Source of the DNA: Exobasidium rhododendri
Lineage: Eukaryota; Basidiomycota; Exobasidiomycetes; Exobasidiales; Exobasidiaceae
Direction of reading: 5' to 3'
Assembly (NCBI GenBank): GCA_026210745.1
Contig: CP110630.1
Span: forward strand, 620,001 to 684,000
Length of the DNA stretch: 64,000 nucleotides
A program made the translations under genes and the position numbers. Each line of letters starts with the position of its first letter. Position 1 is the stretch's first letter. This document shows positions 1 to 9,984 of the stretch, in pieces. Under the pieces are notes generated by a model. The model saw only the letters and a list, made by a program, of their open reading frames with translations, had not been told where the DNA came from and made no database searches.

Positions 1-1
1 C

Positions 2-904
2 CCCTCAAGCTACGATCACGCTTCTCTGTCCGTCGACACAGAGGGGCACCCATCCACGCAAGGACACTTTGATGCACTTGTCGATGTCAACGAACATGAT
101 GACACCACACAGCGAGGAAAGGACGTCGATCTCACGCTTGAGTTCCATCGACCTTCCAAGAGACGCACCAACAAGAGTCGCCGTGGCAAAGCGCTTGTAG
201 ACCCGACCATCAATCAACCGTTAGATCCACACAGCCTCGTCTGGCATCATAGAGAAGCAGATGAGCATTTCGCTCTGGTGGATCTTGTCAGCAGACGACG
301 CGGCTATCGCTATACATCTGCGAGAAAGACACTGGCTGCAAAGTTGACGCTGGAGCTGGAGCAAGGACTACTGAGTCGCAACTTGGATTTGATCGATCAC
401 ACGCTCGCTATACTGTTTCCCATTGTGGAAGGGACGATCCTGCCGCTGTGGATGCAGGAGAAGCCCGAGGAAGACAGTGAGCGATTGGTTCGGTACATGC
501 AAATCATATCAGGACGAAGTAAAGAGGTGATTCGGAATTACTTTCTCCAATCGAGACTGTCGTCGGAAACGGCGCATGACTTGCTGATGGCTGATCACGA
601 CGCCCGTGTACGATTCGCTGTAAAGACGGGACTGCTGTCTCCGACGAATCATCCCAAAAAGAAAGTCGACGAAAGTGTCGGAGTGAATGCGTGGCAGTAC
701 GACCTCAGCGTGAAGGAAAGGATTCAGATAAGGGACGTTGTCATGAAGGTGTTCGACAGATCGGAAAATCTGGCGTACAAGATGCTCAATCAAGCGCATA
801 TATACCCTGGTCTCACACGAGAGATCCTCGACTCCATCTCACAGGGACAGGATCAGCGCACCGAGATGCTCTTCCGCTATCTCGAGCACGGTGGTCAGTC
901 ATGA
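2..904 (+). CDS. Secreted-family paralogue, type A, 5'-truncated by the window edge
   Basis: The frame is open from base 2 to the stop at 904, so 300 residues of the C-terminal part are visible and the signal peptide lies outside the window. The GTG at 278 is an ordinary internal valine codon. Modules: M1 starts at the W near 242 (LVWHHRE), with SRRRGYRYTSARKTL and LLSRNLDLID; M2 starts at LPLWMQE near 440 and includes VIRNYFLQSRLSSETA; M3 starts at NAWQYDL near 688. The closest relative in the window looks like the gene at 11916: both have a DLID segment before the -FP end of M1. Function unknown; secretion is inferred from the paralogues. Confidence 0.85.
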   Translation, partial: PSSYDHASLSVDTEGHPSTQGHFDALVDVNEHDDTTQRGKDVDLTLEFHRPSKRRTNKSRRGKALVDPTINQPLDPHSLVWHHREADEHFALVDLVSRRRGYRYTSARKTLAAKLTLELEQGLLSRNLDLIDHTLAILFPIVEGTILPLWMQEKPEEDSERLVRYMQIISGRSKEVIRNYFLQSRLSSETAHDLLMADHDARVRFAVKTGLLSPTNHPKKKVDESVGVNAWQYDLSVKERIQIRDVVMKVFDRSENLAYKMLNQAHIYPGLTREILDSISQGQDQRTEMLFRYLEHGGQS

Positions 905-1678
905 GTTGCGCCATGTCTAGTATGCATGGAAGTGTGTGTGTGTTCGAATAGATTCATAAATGACGTTCTCGAGGTGTCCCTTCGAGTTAGGAATAGGCTT
1001 TCTAGGTGCATCATCGTGACTGTGATAATATCGACGCGTAGCCGAAAAATCGAGCTCAACCTTTCTAGGAGGAGCAAGTCTTAGTCGCTCCTTGGGCGTG
1101 ATTTTGGCGCCAAGGCAGTGCAGCAATTTCGCGCTAAGAAAGGGCAGTTCGGCCTCGCGGGCCAATTTGCACCTTGCGACACGCGCTTCGAACGTCCTAG
1201 CAAGGATGAGCGAGAAAGCAAGAGGCGAGCAAGCATGCGACCAACGTCTGGTCATGCGCAAGGCTATAAATTATGGGCGCATCTGATGTGATTGGCTTCG
1301 GCACTTCTTTTCGTGTCTCTAAAAAGATTGCCAGGTCATCACACTCGCCTTCCTATGATATCACGCTGATGTCGTTATACTTGCGATGTCTTCACTTGCG
1401 ATCACGAATGCCTTGAGTGGAGTGCGATATAAGTCTCATGGCTAGCAAGTAATTCTGCATATCTTTGCATAATACCGTGGCAAGCTATACCTTTATGACG
1501 AACGCTTCTCAATTGGCACATGAATGAAACTCAACGGCCGTGTACCTCACGCCGTGCATTGCTTCAGAGTGTCGCAGATAAGAGGAATGTACATCCGCGA
1601 TATAAAGATACAGTCTTATCAAGGCATTGTCATCGCACCTAATCGATCAACTCAGCTTACTTTGATCCCACCCCAGAC
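905..1678. other. Intergenic region
   Basis: No coding frame is convincing. A TATA-like TATAAAT at about 1264 precedes no gene. The functional TATA for the downstream gene is at 1601. Several GATAAG and TGATTG words occur but are not diagnostic. Confidence 0.5.
1601..1607 (+). promoter_or_regulatory. TATA box (TATAAAG)
   Basis: TATAAAG lies 78 bases before the ATG at 1679. Other genes of this family have the same word at a similar distance. Confidence 0.6.
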
Positions 1679-3115
1679 ATGGTACACTTCTCAGGCTTTG
1701 TAATTCTGGCCCTTTCCTTAGGCCTCCTTCATCTGGGTGAAGCCGTGCCCCTGCCAACGCCGATGGATCCTGATGAGGTTCGTCGAATCAACGTTCAAAG
1801 GCAATCATCATCACGAAGAGCTAGTCATTACGACAACAGTGAGCACAGTGGTGCACGAACAGCCCGCCTCTCGTCAAGAGAACATCTGCGCGACTCTGCT
1901 CGTCAACATCGACGCAGTGCAGAGAGACGCCTCCACGGGCAGGGCGGTGAGTATGCCACGTCGTACATGCCTACTTCTTCCGGCACCACCCCAACGTACT
2001 ATGATAACCTATTTCATCGACATCCTGAGGGTATTGCAGCCCACAATCATCCTGGAAATGAAGCTGGCTCTTCCCACTCCTACAACCCGACCTTCCATGC
2101 TCTCGACTTGAACAGATTCAGTACAGATGAAGGACTTGACAGCGTGCACGGCTCTTCATCAAGCAGCGGGAGACATTTGTGGAACACGGAACACCAGCAG
2201 CAATTCTACGATGGCCTTCAGCAGGGCACCCAGATAGGAGCTCAAAGCCAAGAAATACAACAGAATCAATGGGATGAGGCCGAAAACGTCAACCAGCCAC
2301 AACTCCCTCAGGACAACGTTCCTCCTGCTGAGAATGAAGCGGGATTTCAATTGCAGATGGACGACCTGGTGTGGCCTCATAGGAGTGTGGATGCGAAAAA
2401 CAAGCTGATTGAGATTGTGAGCAAGTATAGAGGTCTTCGTGCAGACATGATTGCGCAGACACTTGAAGTGGCACTCACAAAGAGACTGGAAAACGGCCTG
2501 TCGAGCTCGAACAAGTTCCGGGTGAGACGAGCACTAAGCTTCCTATGGCCTATCACTCCGCGAACGATGCTCCCCCTGTGGATGGAAGGTGTTAGTGATG
2601 CAGGCTGCGACGTGCTGGTGAATCGAATGGCCTACTTGAGCGGCCAGCCAAAAGACGTGGTTCGAAATCGCTTCTTGACAACGAGGATGGACTCGGACAT
2701 GACAAAGTTTGCACTTCAGAATGGTGACGGTGCTCTCCTTGCCCTTGCTCGGCAAAGTGGGCTAGGAATAGATGGCAGCGTGATTGACGAACATGGCCAA
2801 ATCATGCAAAAGGCTCCAAGAGTAGGCATGCGAGGACCAAGAAAGGGGCACAATTGGTTTTACGGCTTAGAACAGGGAATGAAGTCAAAAGTAGTCGAAA
2901 TTCTCAAAAGAACTTGTGGCAAGGAGTCGAATTGGGTGTATCAGGCACTCAAGGAGCCTCGCATTCCCCTTGCTTTTGGTCTGGCACTAGCGCACTACGA
3001 AGGAGAAGAGTTTCAGGCGCTGATCGAATTTCTGTTGGAAGACAAGGCGTTGCCGGAATGGTATGATCAGTTCGTGGAAAATGTACAAAGGGCAGTTGCG
3101 GAAGCGGGAGATTGA
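1679..3115 (+). CDS. Secreted-family paralogue, type A (478 aa)
   Basis: Intronless, with a good ATG after a TATA box. Signal peptide about residues 1-22, then PLPTPMD (Met29). ARTARLSS lies near residue 58. An LDLNRF segment near residue 140 falls where sisters carry an F-x-x-L-x-L motif. The middle is rich in His, Ser and Gln. Modules: M1 near 231 (DLVWPHR, YRGLRADMI, GLSSSNKF), M2 near 300 (LPLWMEGV, VVRNRFLTTRMDSDM), M3 near 391 (NWFYGLEQG, TCGKESNWVYQAL). The nearest relative is the next gene, which shares a HG[QE]GG-Y-TS[YF] segment and a PEGIA segment; this points to a recent tandem duplication. Molecular function unknown. Confidence 0.9.
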   Translation: MVHFSGFVILALSLGLLHLGEAVPLPTPMDPDEVRRINVQRQSSSRRASHYDNSEHSGARTARLSSREHLRDSARQHRRSAERRLHGQGGEYATSYMPTSSGTTPTYYDNLFHRHPEGIAAHNHPGNEAGSSHSYNPTFHALDLNRFSTDEGLDSVHGSSSSSGRHLWNTEHQQQFYDGLQQGTQIGAQSQEIQQNQWDEAENVNQPQLPQDNVPPAENEAGFQLQMDDLVWPHRSVDAKNKLIEIVSKYRGLRADMIAQTLEVALTKRLENGLSSSNKFRVRRALSFLWPITPRTMLPLWMEGVSDAGCDVLVNRMAYLSGQPKDVVRNRFLTTRMDSDMTKFALQNGDGALLALARQSGLGIDGSVIDEHGQIMQKAPRVGMRGPRKGHNWFYGLEQGMKSKVVEILKRTCGKESNWVYQALKEPRIPLAFGLALAHYEGEEFQALIEFLLEDKALPEWYDQFVENVQRAVAEAGD

Positions 3116-3714
3116 CCATCACGTCACAGGAGGGGATGTGTGGACTCGCGCACGATGGAAGTTAGGAGTACTGAGCAAGACCACAACTTCGCTACTGTCG
3201 ACGGCCTGTACGTCAGAGTGCGCTTGCTGCTTAATCGTCTCTTCGAGTTGGCGAATCATATTTTCATTTCATGTTGGGTTGCAACATGTTTAGGGGTGCT
3301 TTCTATGCTCTATTTGCTACGATATCTATGGGATGACCTGAACGAAAAGGACAGTGCATCTTGCGCCTCTGCATTGATGTGAAAAGATGAGATATTGATC
3401 ACTGATCTGATCAGATGCATACCTAACTACCTGCCATCACACTTCTAGATTTAGCGTGAAAGGCAGTGCATCTCGCTTTCATGCATCAAGATCAGTATCA
3501 AACGCATTTTTGTTCGATTACGCCCATCTACGACTGAAGATGTAGTCCTGGCTGTGCATATTGGGAGATTGATCTCGATCATTCATGCTTTATCGAGTGT
3601 GTAGCAAGTGTCCGATGGAGAGGCGGACGGTAGGATGCACACTTATAAAGGTACAGAGGAGACTGCGAGTGAGATGGAAGACATCACTTTCTCCCTCCCT
3701 CCTCGCGAGTAACG
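3116..3714. other. Intergenic region with promoter
   Basis: No gene seen. The only notable content is the TATA box at 3644 and several palindromic TGATCA-type words around 3395-3415. Confidence 0.5.
3644..3650 (+). promoter_or_regulatory. TATA box (TATAAAG)
   Basis: TATAAAG, 71 bases before the ATG at 3715. Confidence 0.6.
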
Positions 3715-5142
3715 ATGGCACTCCCTAAGCTGCTGATCTTTGCCACTCTTTCCTGCTTCTTTGGTCTGACCATAGCCGCACCTGCTCCACATCCGATGGA
3801 GAACTACAGGGAAGGAAGAAGACATGGTAAATCTTCTGGGAGAACAAAGGTATCCGGCCAGAGTAGTAGTCATACTCCGCGAGAGCCCCAGACTGCGCGA
3901 CTCAGCAGACAACATGTTCAGGAGCTCAGACGAGGACACCAACGTGACAGTCACAGTCAACTTCACGGCGAAGGCGGCGTATACGACACTTCTTTCTACA
4001 ATGAAGCACCACCCGTCATTCATGAATTCTTCCCACAAACTCCAGAAGGCATTGCATCGCACAGCTACTACGGGACCGGCTCCGCTTCCTACAACACCCC
4101 CGACTTTAACACGTTGAGTCTGTTCGATGCGAGCGAGCGTAGAGGAGAAATCTACGGCAACACTTCCGATTATGGACATCCCCATCAGACTGGATATGAA
4201 CCTCACACTTCCAATCACCAGACCCATGTCGACTTCTTGAACGAGCACGAAAGAGCGATAGAGCAATACCAGAGATCATTAGCCCAGTATGAAGCAGATC
4301 ATGGTCACCACCCACCACCTCAAGAACAGGCAGGGATCATCCCCGTCGACGAGGGAGAAGTGGACACACAAGAGGTAGAGATACAACCAGGCCACAAGAC
4401 CCTCGTGTGGCAGTATCGAGACGATGAAGCGCGAGAGAACTTATTCGAACTCGTGAGCAAGTATCGTGGTCTTCGCCCGGAGCAGTCGCAGGAGAGTCTA
4501 AGCACGATGTTGACCGTGAGCTTGGAGAATGCGCTCAGCTCTCATACTCCTTTGCGGGTAGATAAGGCGCTCAGAACACTCTGGCCAAGGCATTTGTATC
4601 CTCTGCAACCAGTGTGGATGAATGGGGTACTGGACATAGACTGTAACGACCTTGTCGAGGACTTGAGTTTCATCACGGGACAATCCAAGTTCGCCATACG
4701 GGATTACTTTCTTCAGTCGCAAATGAAGCCCGACATGACTCGTATGCTGATCAACAACGGACCAAATGGACTGATCATATTTGCACAGTCGACTGGATTG
4801 GGACTGGACAAGGATGTGGTAGGTCCACACGGTGAGATGCTCCAACAAAGGGACAATCAGCATGTGGATGCGCCGTGGAAGTTTGGCATCACGGGAGAGG
4901 AAAGGGCATACATCAACAATTTGGTCATCAATACGTGCCAAAAGAGCTCCATGTGGGCGTTCCTCAATCTGAATGCGCCTCGTATCCCCAAAGGTTTCGG
5001 CAAGGCGCTACTAGCGGCAGAGAAGGAGAATACAAACACCAAGTTCCTCCGTCTTATCGATCTGTTGGAGAACATCAAACCAATTCCTAGCTGGTATCAC
5101 AGATATTATGCAGCTATCAAGAAGGCAGAAGAGCGAGCATGA
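3715..5142 (+). CDS. Secreted-family paralogue, type A (475 aa)
   Basis: Signal peptide about 1-21, then APAPHPMEN (Met28). A basic patch (GRTKVSG) precedes EPQTARLSRQ near residue 60. FNTLSLFD at about 135 is a clear copy of the F-x-x-L-x-L motif. Modules: M1 near 231 (TLVWQYR, KYRGLRPEQ), M2 near 300 (PVWMNGVLD, AIRDYFLQSQMKPDM), M3 near 386 (APWKFGITG, TCQKSSMWAFLNL). A long open frame on the opposite strand over the N-terminal half is a shadow of this gene's codon use. Function unknown; probably secreted. Confidence 0.9.
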   Translation: MALPKLLIFATLSCFFGLTIAAPAPHPMENYREGRRHGKSSGRTKVSGQSSSHTPREPQTARLSRQHVQELRRGHQRDSHSQLHGEGGVYDTSFYNEAPPVIHEFFPQTPEGIASHSYYGTGSASYNTPDFNTLSLFDASERRGEIYGNTSDYGHPHQTGYEPHTSNHQTHVDFLNEHERAIEQYQRSLAQYEADHGHHPPPQEQAGIIPVDEGEVDTQEVEIQPGHKTLVWQYRDDEARENLFELVSKYRGLRPEQSQESLSTMLTVSLENALSSHTPLRVDKALRTLWPRHLYPLQPVWMNGVLDIDCNDLVEDLSFITGQSKFAIRDYFLQSQMKPDMTRMLINNGPNGLIIFAQSTGLGLDKDVVGPHGEMLQQRDNQHVDAPWKFGITGEERAYINNLVINTCQKSSMWAFLNLNAPRIPKGFGKALLAAEKENTNTKFLRLIDLLENIKPIPSWYHRYYAAIKKAEERA

Positions 5143-5632
5143 TAGATAGATTGTCACAGCATTTGAATATAGGAGGGAGAGCAAAGCGAGTAGAAGTAAG
5201 GGGAGAGTCGCCGATGAAGAAGGACCACTTTACTTTACGTGTACATTCTTATCTCTTGACTTCTTTCTTTCACCTTGCTGCCCAAACACTGCCACGTATC
5301 TCCTCTCTCCTATCTTGTACGATATCAATCTTGAAAAGCAAAGACTGACACACCCTCCTTTGCGCTCACTGCAAGGCATTCTAATGTCAATATCTTGCCT
5401 GCTAGATCTATTATCAATACCGCCTTTCACGCATGAAAGTCACAATCTTGGCGCTCGATCTGACCATCTTATCTTTAGAGATATGACATTCGTCGGAAAG
5501 ATCTTTCTTCGTAGCGACGTCTCAGAGATGACAAGCAAGATAGGGCAGGTCGAGCTTGATCTACTTAAGTGAGGCAAATACAGCGATTACCTTGAGCTCC
5601 TTTCCCCCTCTCTACCACATTTGAATACTACG
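5143..5632. other. Intergenic region
   Basis: No gene and no clear TATA box near the next ATG. Pyrimidine-rich just upstream of the start. Confidence 0.45.
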
Positions 5633-7234
5633 ATGTTCCTCATGTCCTGTATGTCTGTCCTTGCAGCTTTGCACTGCATTTGTATTCCCTGCTTAGCTGG
5701 ACCACTCCCTTCTCCCATGGACGAACTCTCGCACATTCTCGACTCGTCTGCCAAACCTTCTCTTCGCAGAGTGCACATCAGCGGGAGCTCGCCACCCCAT
5801 CCATTCGAACGAGCCACTGGAGCGCAGACGTCGCGCGTTGGTCCTCGCAGTGGTCACCGTGACTCTGCCAGTCACTCCGGCTCACGAACATCGCGCAACA
5901 TAAGACTGCCCTCCCACATAAGTAATCGTGAAGTAGGTACACGACAAGGGAGCTTTGGTCGTCAGGATGCCTACCCGGATTACAGGGAGAGCGGCTATCA
6001 GTCTGTCACAGATCCTACCCAAAGACTTCACGGCCAGCAACAATCTCTCGACGGTGCTGCTCCCTTCGACATTGACGGTTCATATGGCGTGCAGCAGACT
6101 GCTGACTCTCAATACTCTACTTATGCCGACACACCGTATCCGTACGCATCGTATTCATCGCAATCGAATCAACGTGCTGCACGTCAAGGGCAATATTCCA
6201 CTCTACTGGGCTCTCCTTCTGTTTCCTCCTCCGACCCCTATCAGCAGTACTACAGATTCCTTCAAAGCAGTGATGATGTGGAGGATACTGACTTGGCGAT
6301 CTTCAACGAGGATCCTCTCGACCATTCCACCTCTGGGAACGACGACCAATCGGAGGAATTTCTCCCCCACGAATCATATTTGCACACGGCCACGTCGGAT
6401 GAACTGGCACAACGTCGTCAGCGCATCAATTACATCATCCACAACATGTACAGTATACCGATCGATGATTTGGGCTTCCAGTACCACGACGACGATGAAA
6501 AGTGCTGGAAGAGGTTGCACAAGCAGTACAAGAAGATGATCGTCGACATTCTTTTTAACGTCACCTCGTACAAGCGACCAAGTATCCAGCGCAAGATGAT
6601 AGATCGCCTCACCCCACCCCTCGCCCTTTCCCTCCTCAGCTGCGACATAGACAAGATGATGGCGGCAATTGATACGCTGTATCCGGCAAGCTCTAGTCAC
6701 ATCCGCTCTAGCCACGAGTGGATGCACGACCTCGGCGATGCGTCGTCGGATAAGCTGGTAAAGGAGCTGCGAAGGCTTTCCAACCAGACAGAAACATTCC
6801 TGCGCCACTTTCTCAGCCATCAGAAGATCACGGCGGAGAAGGCGTACGCTCTGTATCACGGTGACGAAATGCACCGACTGCAATTCCTGCTTAATGCCGG
6901 CATAGTAAAGGAGAAGCCCAGACGATTTCGAGGAGATGCAGTAATACAGCCAGGCAACGAGCTCTACTTTCCCTGGATGGGCAACTTGACACGAGAGCAA
7001 AAGGACGAGGTGGTAAGTATCGTCATGCGGGTGTACGATCGAGGACATGCTTCGGCGCAGAAGATCTTGCGAGCGGAGCAAGTCACAGACGAGATGGAGT
7101 TGGGAAAGAGCATCTTGTACATCCAGAGAACGCAAGGCGATGCGGTAGTGCTGCACTTTTTGGAACAGGCGACGGGGGTAAAGTACCGACAGCTCAAGTC
7201 GAGGTTGCGACGTCACGCTGATGCCGACGAGTAG
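5633..7234 (+). CDS. Secreted-family paralogue, type A (533 aa)
   Basis: The start is the ATG at 5633; the frame is open four codons further up, but only to a TTG. Signal peptide about 1-22, then GPLPSPMDE (Met29). AQTSRVG near residue 64 and SRTSRN near 84 give the 20-residue spaced pair. The middle is rich in Tyr, Ser and Gln. M1 near 290 (KCWKRLHKQ, LLSCDIDKM), M2 near 361 (HEWMHDLG, FLRHFLSHQKITAEKA), M3 near 446 (FPWMGNLTREQ, YDRGHASAQKIL). It is closest in its C-terminus to the following gene, and the two form a subtype of A. Function unknown. Confidence 0.9.
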   Translation: MFLMSCMSVLAALHCICIPCLAGPLPSPMDELSHILDSSAKPSLRRVHISGSSPPHPFERATGAQTSRVGPRSGHRDSASHSGSRTSRNIRLPSHISNREVGTRQGSFGRQDAYPDYRESGYQSVTDPTQRLHGQQQSLDGAAPFDIDGSYGVQQTADSQYSTYADTPYPYASYSSQSNQRAARQGQYSTLLGSPSVSSSDPYQQYYRFLQSSDDVEDTDLAIFNEDPLDHSTSGNDDQSEEFLPHESYLHTATSDELAQRRQRINYIIHNMYSIPIDDLGFQYHDDDEKCWKRLHKQYKKMIVDILFNVTSYKRPSIQRKMIDRLTPPLALSLLSCDIDKMMAAIDTLYPASSSHIRSSHEWMHDLGDASSDKLVKELRRLSNQTETFLRHFLSHQKITAEKAYALYHGDEMHRLQFLLNAGIVKEKPRRFRGDAVIQPGNELYFPWMGNLTREQKDEVVSIVMRVYDRGHASAQKILRAEQVTDEMELGKSILYIQRTQGDAVVLHFLEQATGVKYRQLKSRLRRHADADE

Positions 7235-7455
7235 CTGTGGCAATTTCTTTTATTCCCCTTCTGCGTCCTCTTTTTCTACTCCTCTCCCATGTGTTCACTT
7301 TGCTGCATGAGATATATTCGTTGCGATAAGATGCATCACATTCGGTCTTGGCGCATGTTCGGAGGCTGTAATGGGTCTGGTCAGGATAATATTCCTCCTT
7401 ATCAACGTCTGCCTCGCTAAGCATGATGCAAGAGCGATAAGACATCTCTCTCACC

Positions 7456-7464
7456 TATATAAAG
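7456..7464 (+). promoter_or_regulatory. TATA box (TATATAAAG)
   Basis: A strong TATA word 63 bases before the ATG at 7519. Confidence 0.65.
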
Positions 7465-7518
7465 CGGTCGAGGTCTGCGTCTCTATCACTTGTCTTTCCC
7501 TCCTCTCTACATCTCAGG

Positions 7519-9060
7519 ATGGTCAGACTATCCCATCGCATCGCCTTTCTTGCCTGTTTATGCTCTCATGCTGCCACTATAGCCACGCCTATGCCCCTTC
7601 CACTGCCCATGGATGGTGGCAGGGACTACAATCCGCATTCACACGACCCCAATCTCCCCCGCCTCCGCACCAAAATCTCCACAGCCGGTCGATTTGGATC
7701 CAACGATGCACAAACATCTCGGCTAGGTAACGTGCAGAATCCGGCCATCCTTGCAGGCTCCCTGTCAGCTCGTCCCAGTACCACCATCAACACCAACCGT
7801 GGACGCGCATCTCGCGGTTCTGGCACGGGCAGATCACAGCGACAAAGCAGCACAACAGACGAGCCAGTGCAGGGGCGCTACAGTGAAGACTACTCCTCCC
7901 ACCATCCATGGGACCAGCAGTATGCGCCAGACACGAATGTATATCCTAGTGTCTTCGCTGAGTATCAGGGCAATTCTTCATCGAGTGGCAACGTTCAGGG
8001 CCCCCGCTATGAGTCGCACTCGCAGTCACAGTACTGGCAGCCGAGTGGCACTATTGCCGGCGGACACGACTATCCTCCTTCACAGTATCCGCTTCCTCCT
8101 CCATCGTATCCCTCCCACGCCTCTCAGCTGGACAGTCTCAACCAGATGTTTTCCTCTACAGGCGTGTCGTCGTATCCGTCCTCCAGTGCTCCTCATCAAA
8201 GAACCGCGGAACACGGTGGATCGTCGTCTGGCTCTCGCAGTCAACCTTCCCTTCAGGAAATCGCGGCGATGATCGATCTGGGCTTCCCATGGGACAAGAG
8301 GCAGGAGAACATGCCATGCTGGAATCTCCTTTCAAAGGCTCTCCAGGATCTCCTCATCAAGATCATCATAAAGGAGACCGCATTCGAAAAGAGGGCTACG
8401 TTGCCAAAAGTGGCGCTCATCATGACGCCAAAGCTGGCAGTGCTGCTGCTGAGTGGTGTGGATGAGTACAAGAAGCAGGCCTTTGATGCAATCTATCCGA
8501 TCAAGACAAGGAGATACTGTGTCGACTGGAAGGGTGACCTGCCAGAGCCTGCAGCTGATGCTCTGGTACATGCGCTGTGCGTCGCTTCAGGTCAGGAGGA
8601 AGAGGTCATTCGAAGTCATCTGAGCCGTCAGAAAGTGTCGTCTGATCTTGCTCTCGCCCTTTTCAACACGACTGATCCTGGACGTCGAGCTTATGTCGAG
8701 GACAATGGTCTGGTAAAGGATCATGAGAAGGCGCCTCGCATCCGATTGAGGCATGAGCAGATCGTCGAGCGAGACGCTAATGTCATTTCCCCGACCTCGT
8801 CTAAATACAAGCCGTGGATGCACAACACCACCGCAGAGCAAAGAGAGCAGGTCATCGAAATCTTGAAGAGCGTGTTTGGGTATTCGGACAGCTACATACT
8901 AAGGGTCTTGAAAAAGGACAGAATTAAATCCGAACACAATCTCGGATTGAGGATTCTGGAGACAGCGGCACGCCCAAACAGTGTCGACGATGTCAAGGAA
9001 CTTGTCACGGAGGTGACCGGCCTACAACCACACAAAGGGAAGAAAAGAGGCTCACCTTAG
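7519..9060 (+). CDS. Secreted-family paralogue, type A (513 aa)
   Basis: Signal peptide about 1-22, followed by TPMPLPLPMDGG (Met31). A basic patch (LRTKIST) precedes DAQTSRLGN near residue 64, and a weaker LSARPS follows about 20 residues later. The middle is Ser/Pro/Tyr-rich. M1 near 268 (PCWNLLSKA, LLLSGVDEYKKQAFDAIYP), M2 near 335 (DWKGDLPEPAADALVHAL, VIRSHLSRQKVSSDLA), M3 near 433 (KPWMHNTTAEQ, FGYSDSYILRVLKKDRI). The C-terminal tail is short and basic (HKGKKRGSP). Function unknown. Confidence 0.9.
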   Translation: MVRLSHRIAFLACLCSHAATIATPMPLPLPMDGGRDYNPHSHDPNLPRLRTKISTAGRFGSNDAQTSRLGNVQNPAILAGSLSARPSTTINTNRGRASRGSGTGRSQRQSSTTDEPVQGRYSEDYSSHHPWDQQYAPDTNVYPSVFAEYQGNSSSSGNVQGPRYESHSQSQYWQPSGTIAGGHDYPPSQYPLPPPSYPSHASQLDSLNQMFSSTGVSSYPSSSAPHQRTAEHGGSSSGSRSQPSLQEIAAMIDLGFPWDKRQENMPCWNLLSKALQDLLIKIIIKETAFEKRATLPKVALIMTPKLAVLLLSGVDEYKKQAFDAIYPIKTRRYCVDWKGDLPEPAADALVHALCVASGQEEEVIRSHLSRQKVSSDLALALFNTTDPGRRAYVEDNGLVKDHEKAPRIRLRHEQIVERDANVISPTSSKYKPWMHNTTAEQREQVIEILKSVFGYSDSYILRVLKKDRIKSEHNLGLRILETAARPNSVDDVKELVTEVTGLQPHKGKKRGSP

Positions 9061-9984
9061 ACCATGTGACGAGACAAGCCATGAGAAGATTGTGTGTCGA
9101 TGGTCGAGGAAATAAACGCTTCCTTCGTGTACCAGATTCCCAGTATCTCTGCCTCTCACCTCAACCAGGTCATTCATGGTCGTCTTCATCTTTTCTTTCA
9201 GTGTTGTCCTCACAGGGAATGTCGTTCATCATTCACATTCGAGCAATACCGCGCTCTGAGTCAAGGATACGCACTCTTTTCCTCTGAGATGTGATCGGAT
9301 TGTCTGCTGCAGTATCGCCAAGATAAGTGACACTACCACATGCTACGCTGTCGCTCTTCACATTGTGTTGATACGGGGGCAGTACATCGATTGGGTCAAC
9401 AGTGTAATAGAGCTGCGACTATGCTATTGCGATTTTAGGCAGGCTACGCCCACGCATGAAAAGTGGGATTGTCTTTCTGCCCCATGTACAGAGTTTCCCA
9501 GTCTGGCTAAAGAAGTGCAGTGTACCGCCTGTTGTCAGAGGTTGCTTAACTCGAGTGGGCAGTATCGGTTGCCGCCCCTTAATGCGGGCGAGTGCAGGAA
9601 TTAACCCGTTCTCGCCAGGGTTGAGTGTAGCTAGTGCACTAATACGAGAGATGATAAGCGAAGAGAAAAGGGGGCTTTTCGTGTGTATATCTATACTAGA
9701 TAGAAAGGAGAGCCGGTATATAATAAGACAGATGTAGCTTACCAAGTTCTGTTCTTCTTTTCATGTATTCCTTCTGCCGCAGTGACATCAAGTCTTGTTC
9801 GTCCTCAGCCTCACGGGAATGATGTGATTATAGCTCGTTTCAAGGGGATCAAAAAGCGGCTGTGCTGTTACATTCATGCAAGACAGACCAGGCCAGTCTC
9901 CTAGATGACAGACAAGTGTCTCTTTCACTATCATCATCAACCTATCGCCGCCCTTTTCCTCTCCTATCAAGGATTCCCTGTGCA
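9061..9984. other. Long intergenic region with an unexplained 380-base block
   Basis: No TATA box lies close to the next start; TATATAATAAG at about 9717 is 258 bases away. Bases about 9365-9745 can be read as short open frames on both strands, but none resembles a known protein. I see no terminal repeats. It may be old repeat DNA. Confidence 0.35.

Noticed and set aside
3643-4266. 207-codon minus-strand frame opposite a type A gene
   Set aside because: It is a shadow of the plus-strand coding sequence, with no homology or promoter. The same holds for the long antisense frames at 6374-7243, 9788-10531 and 22967-23800.
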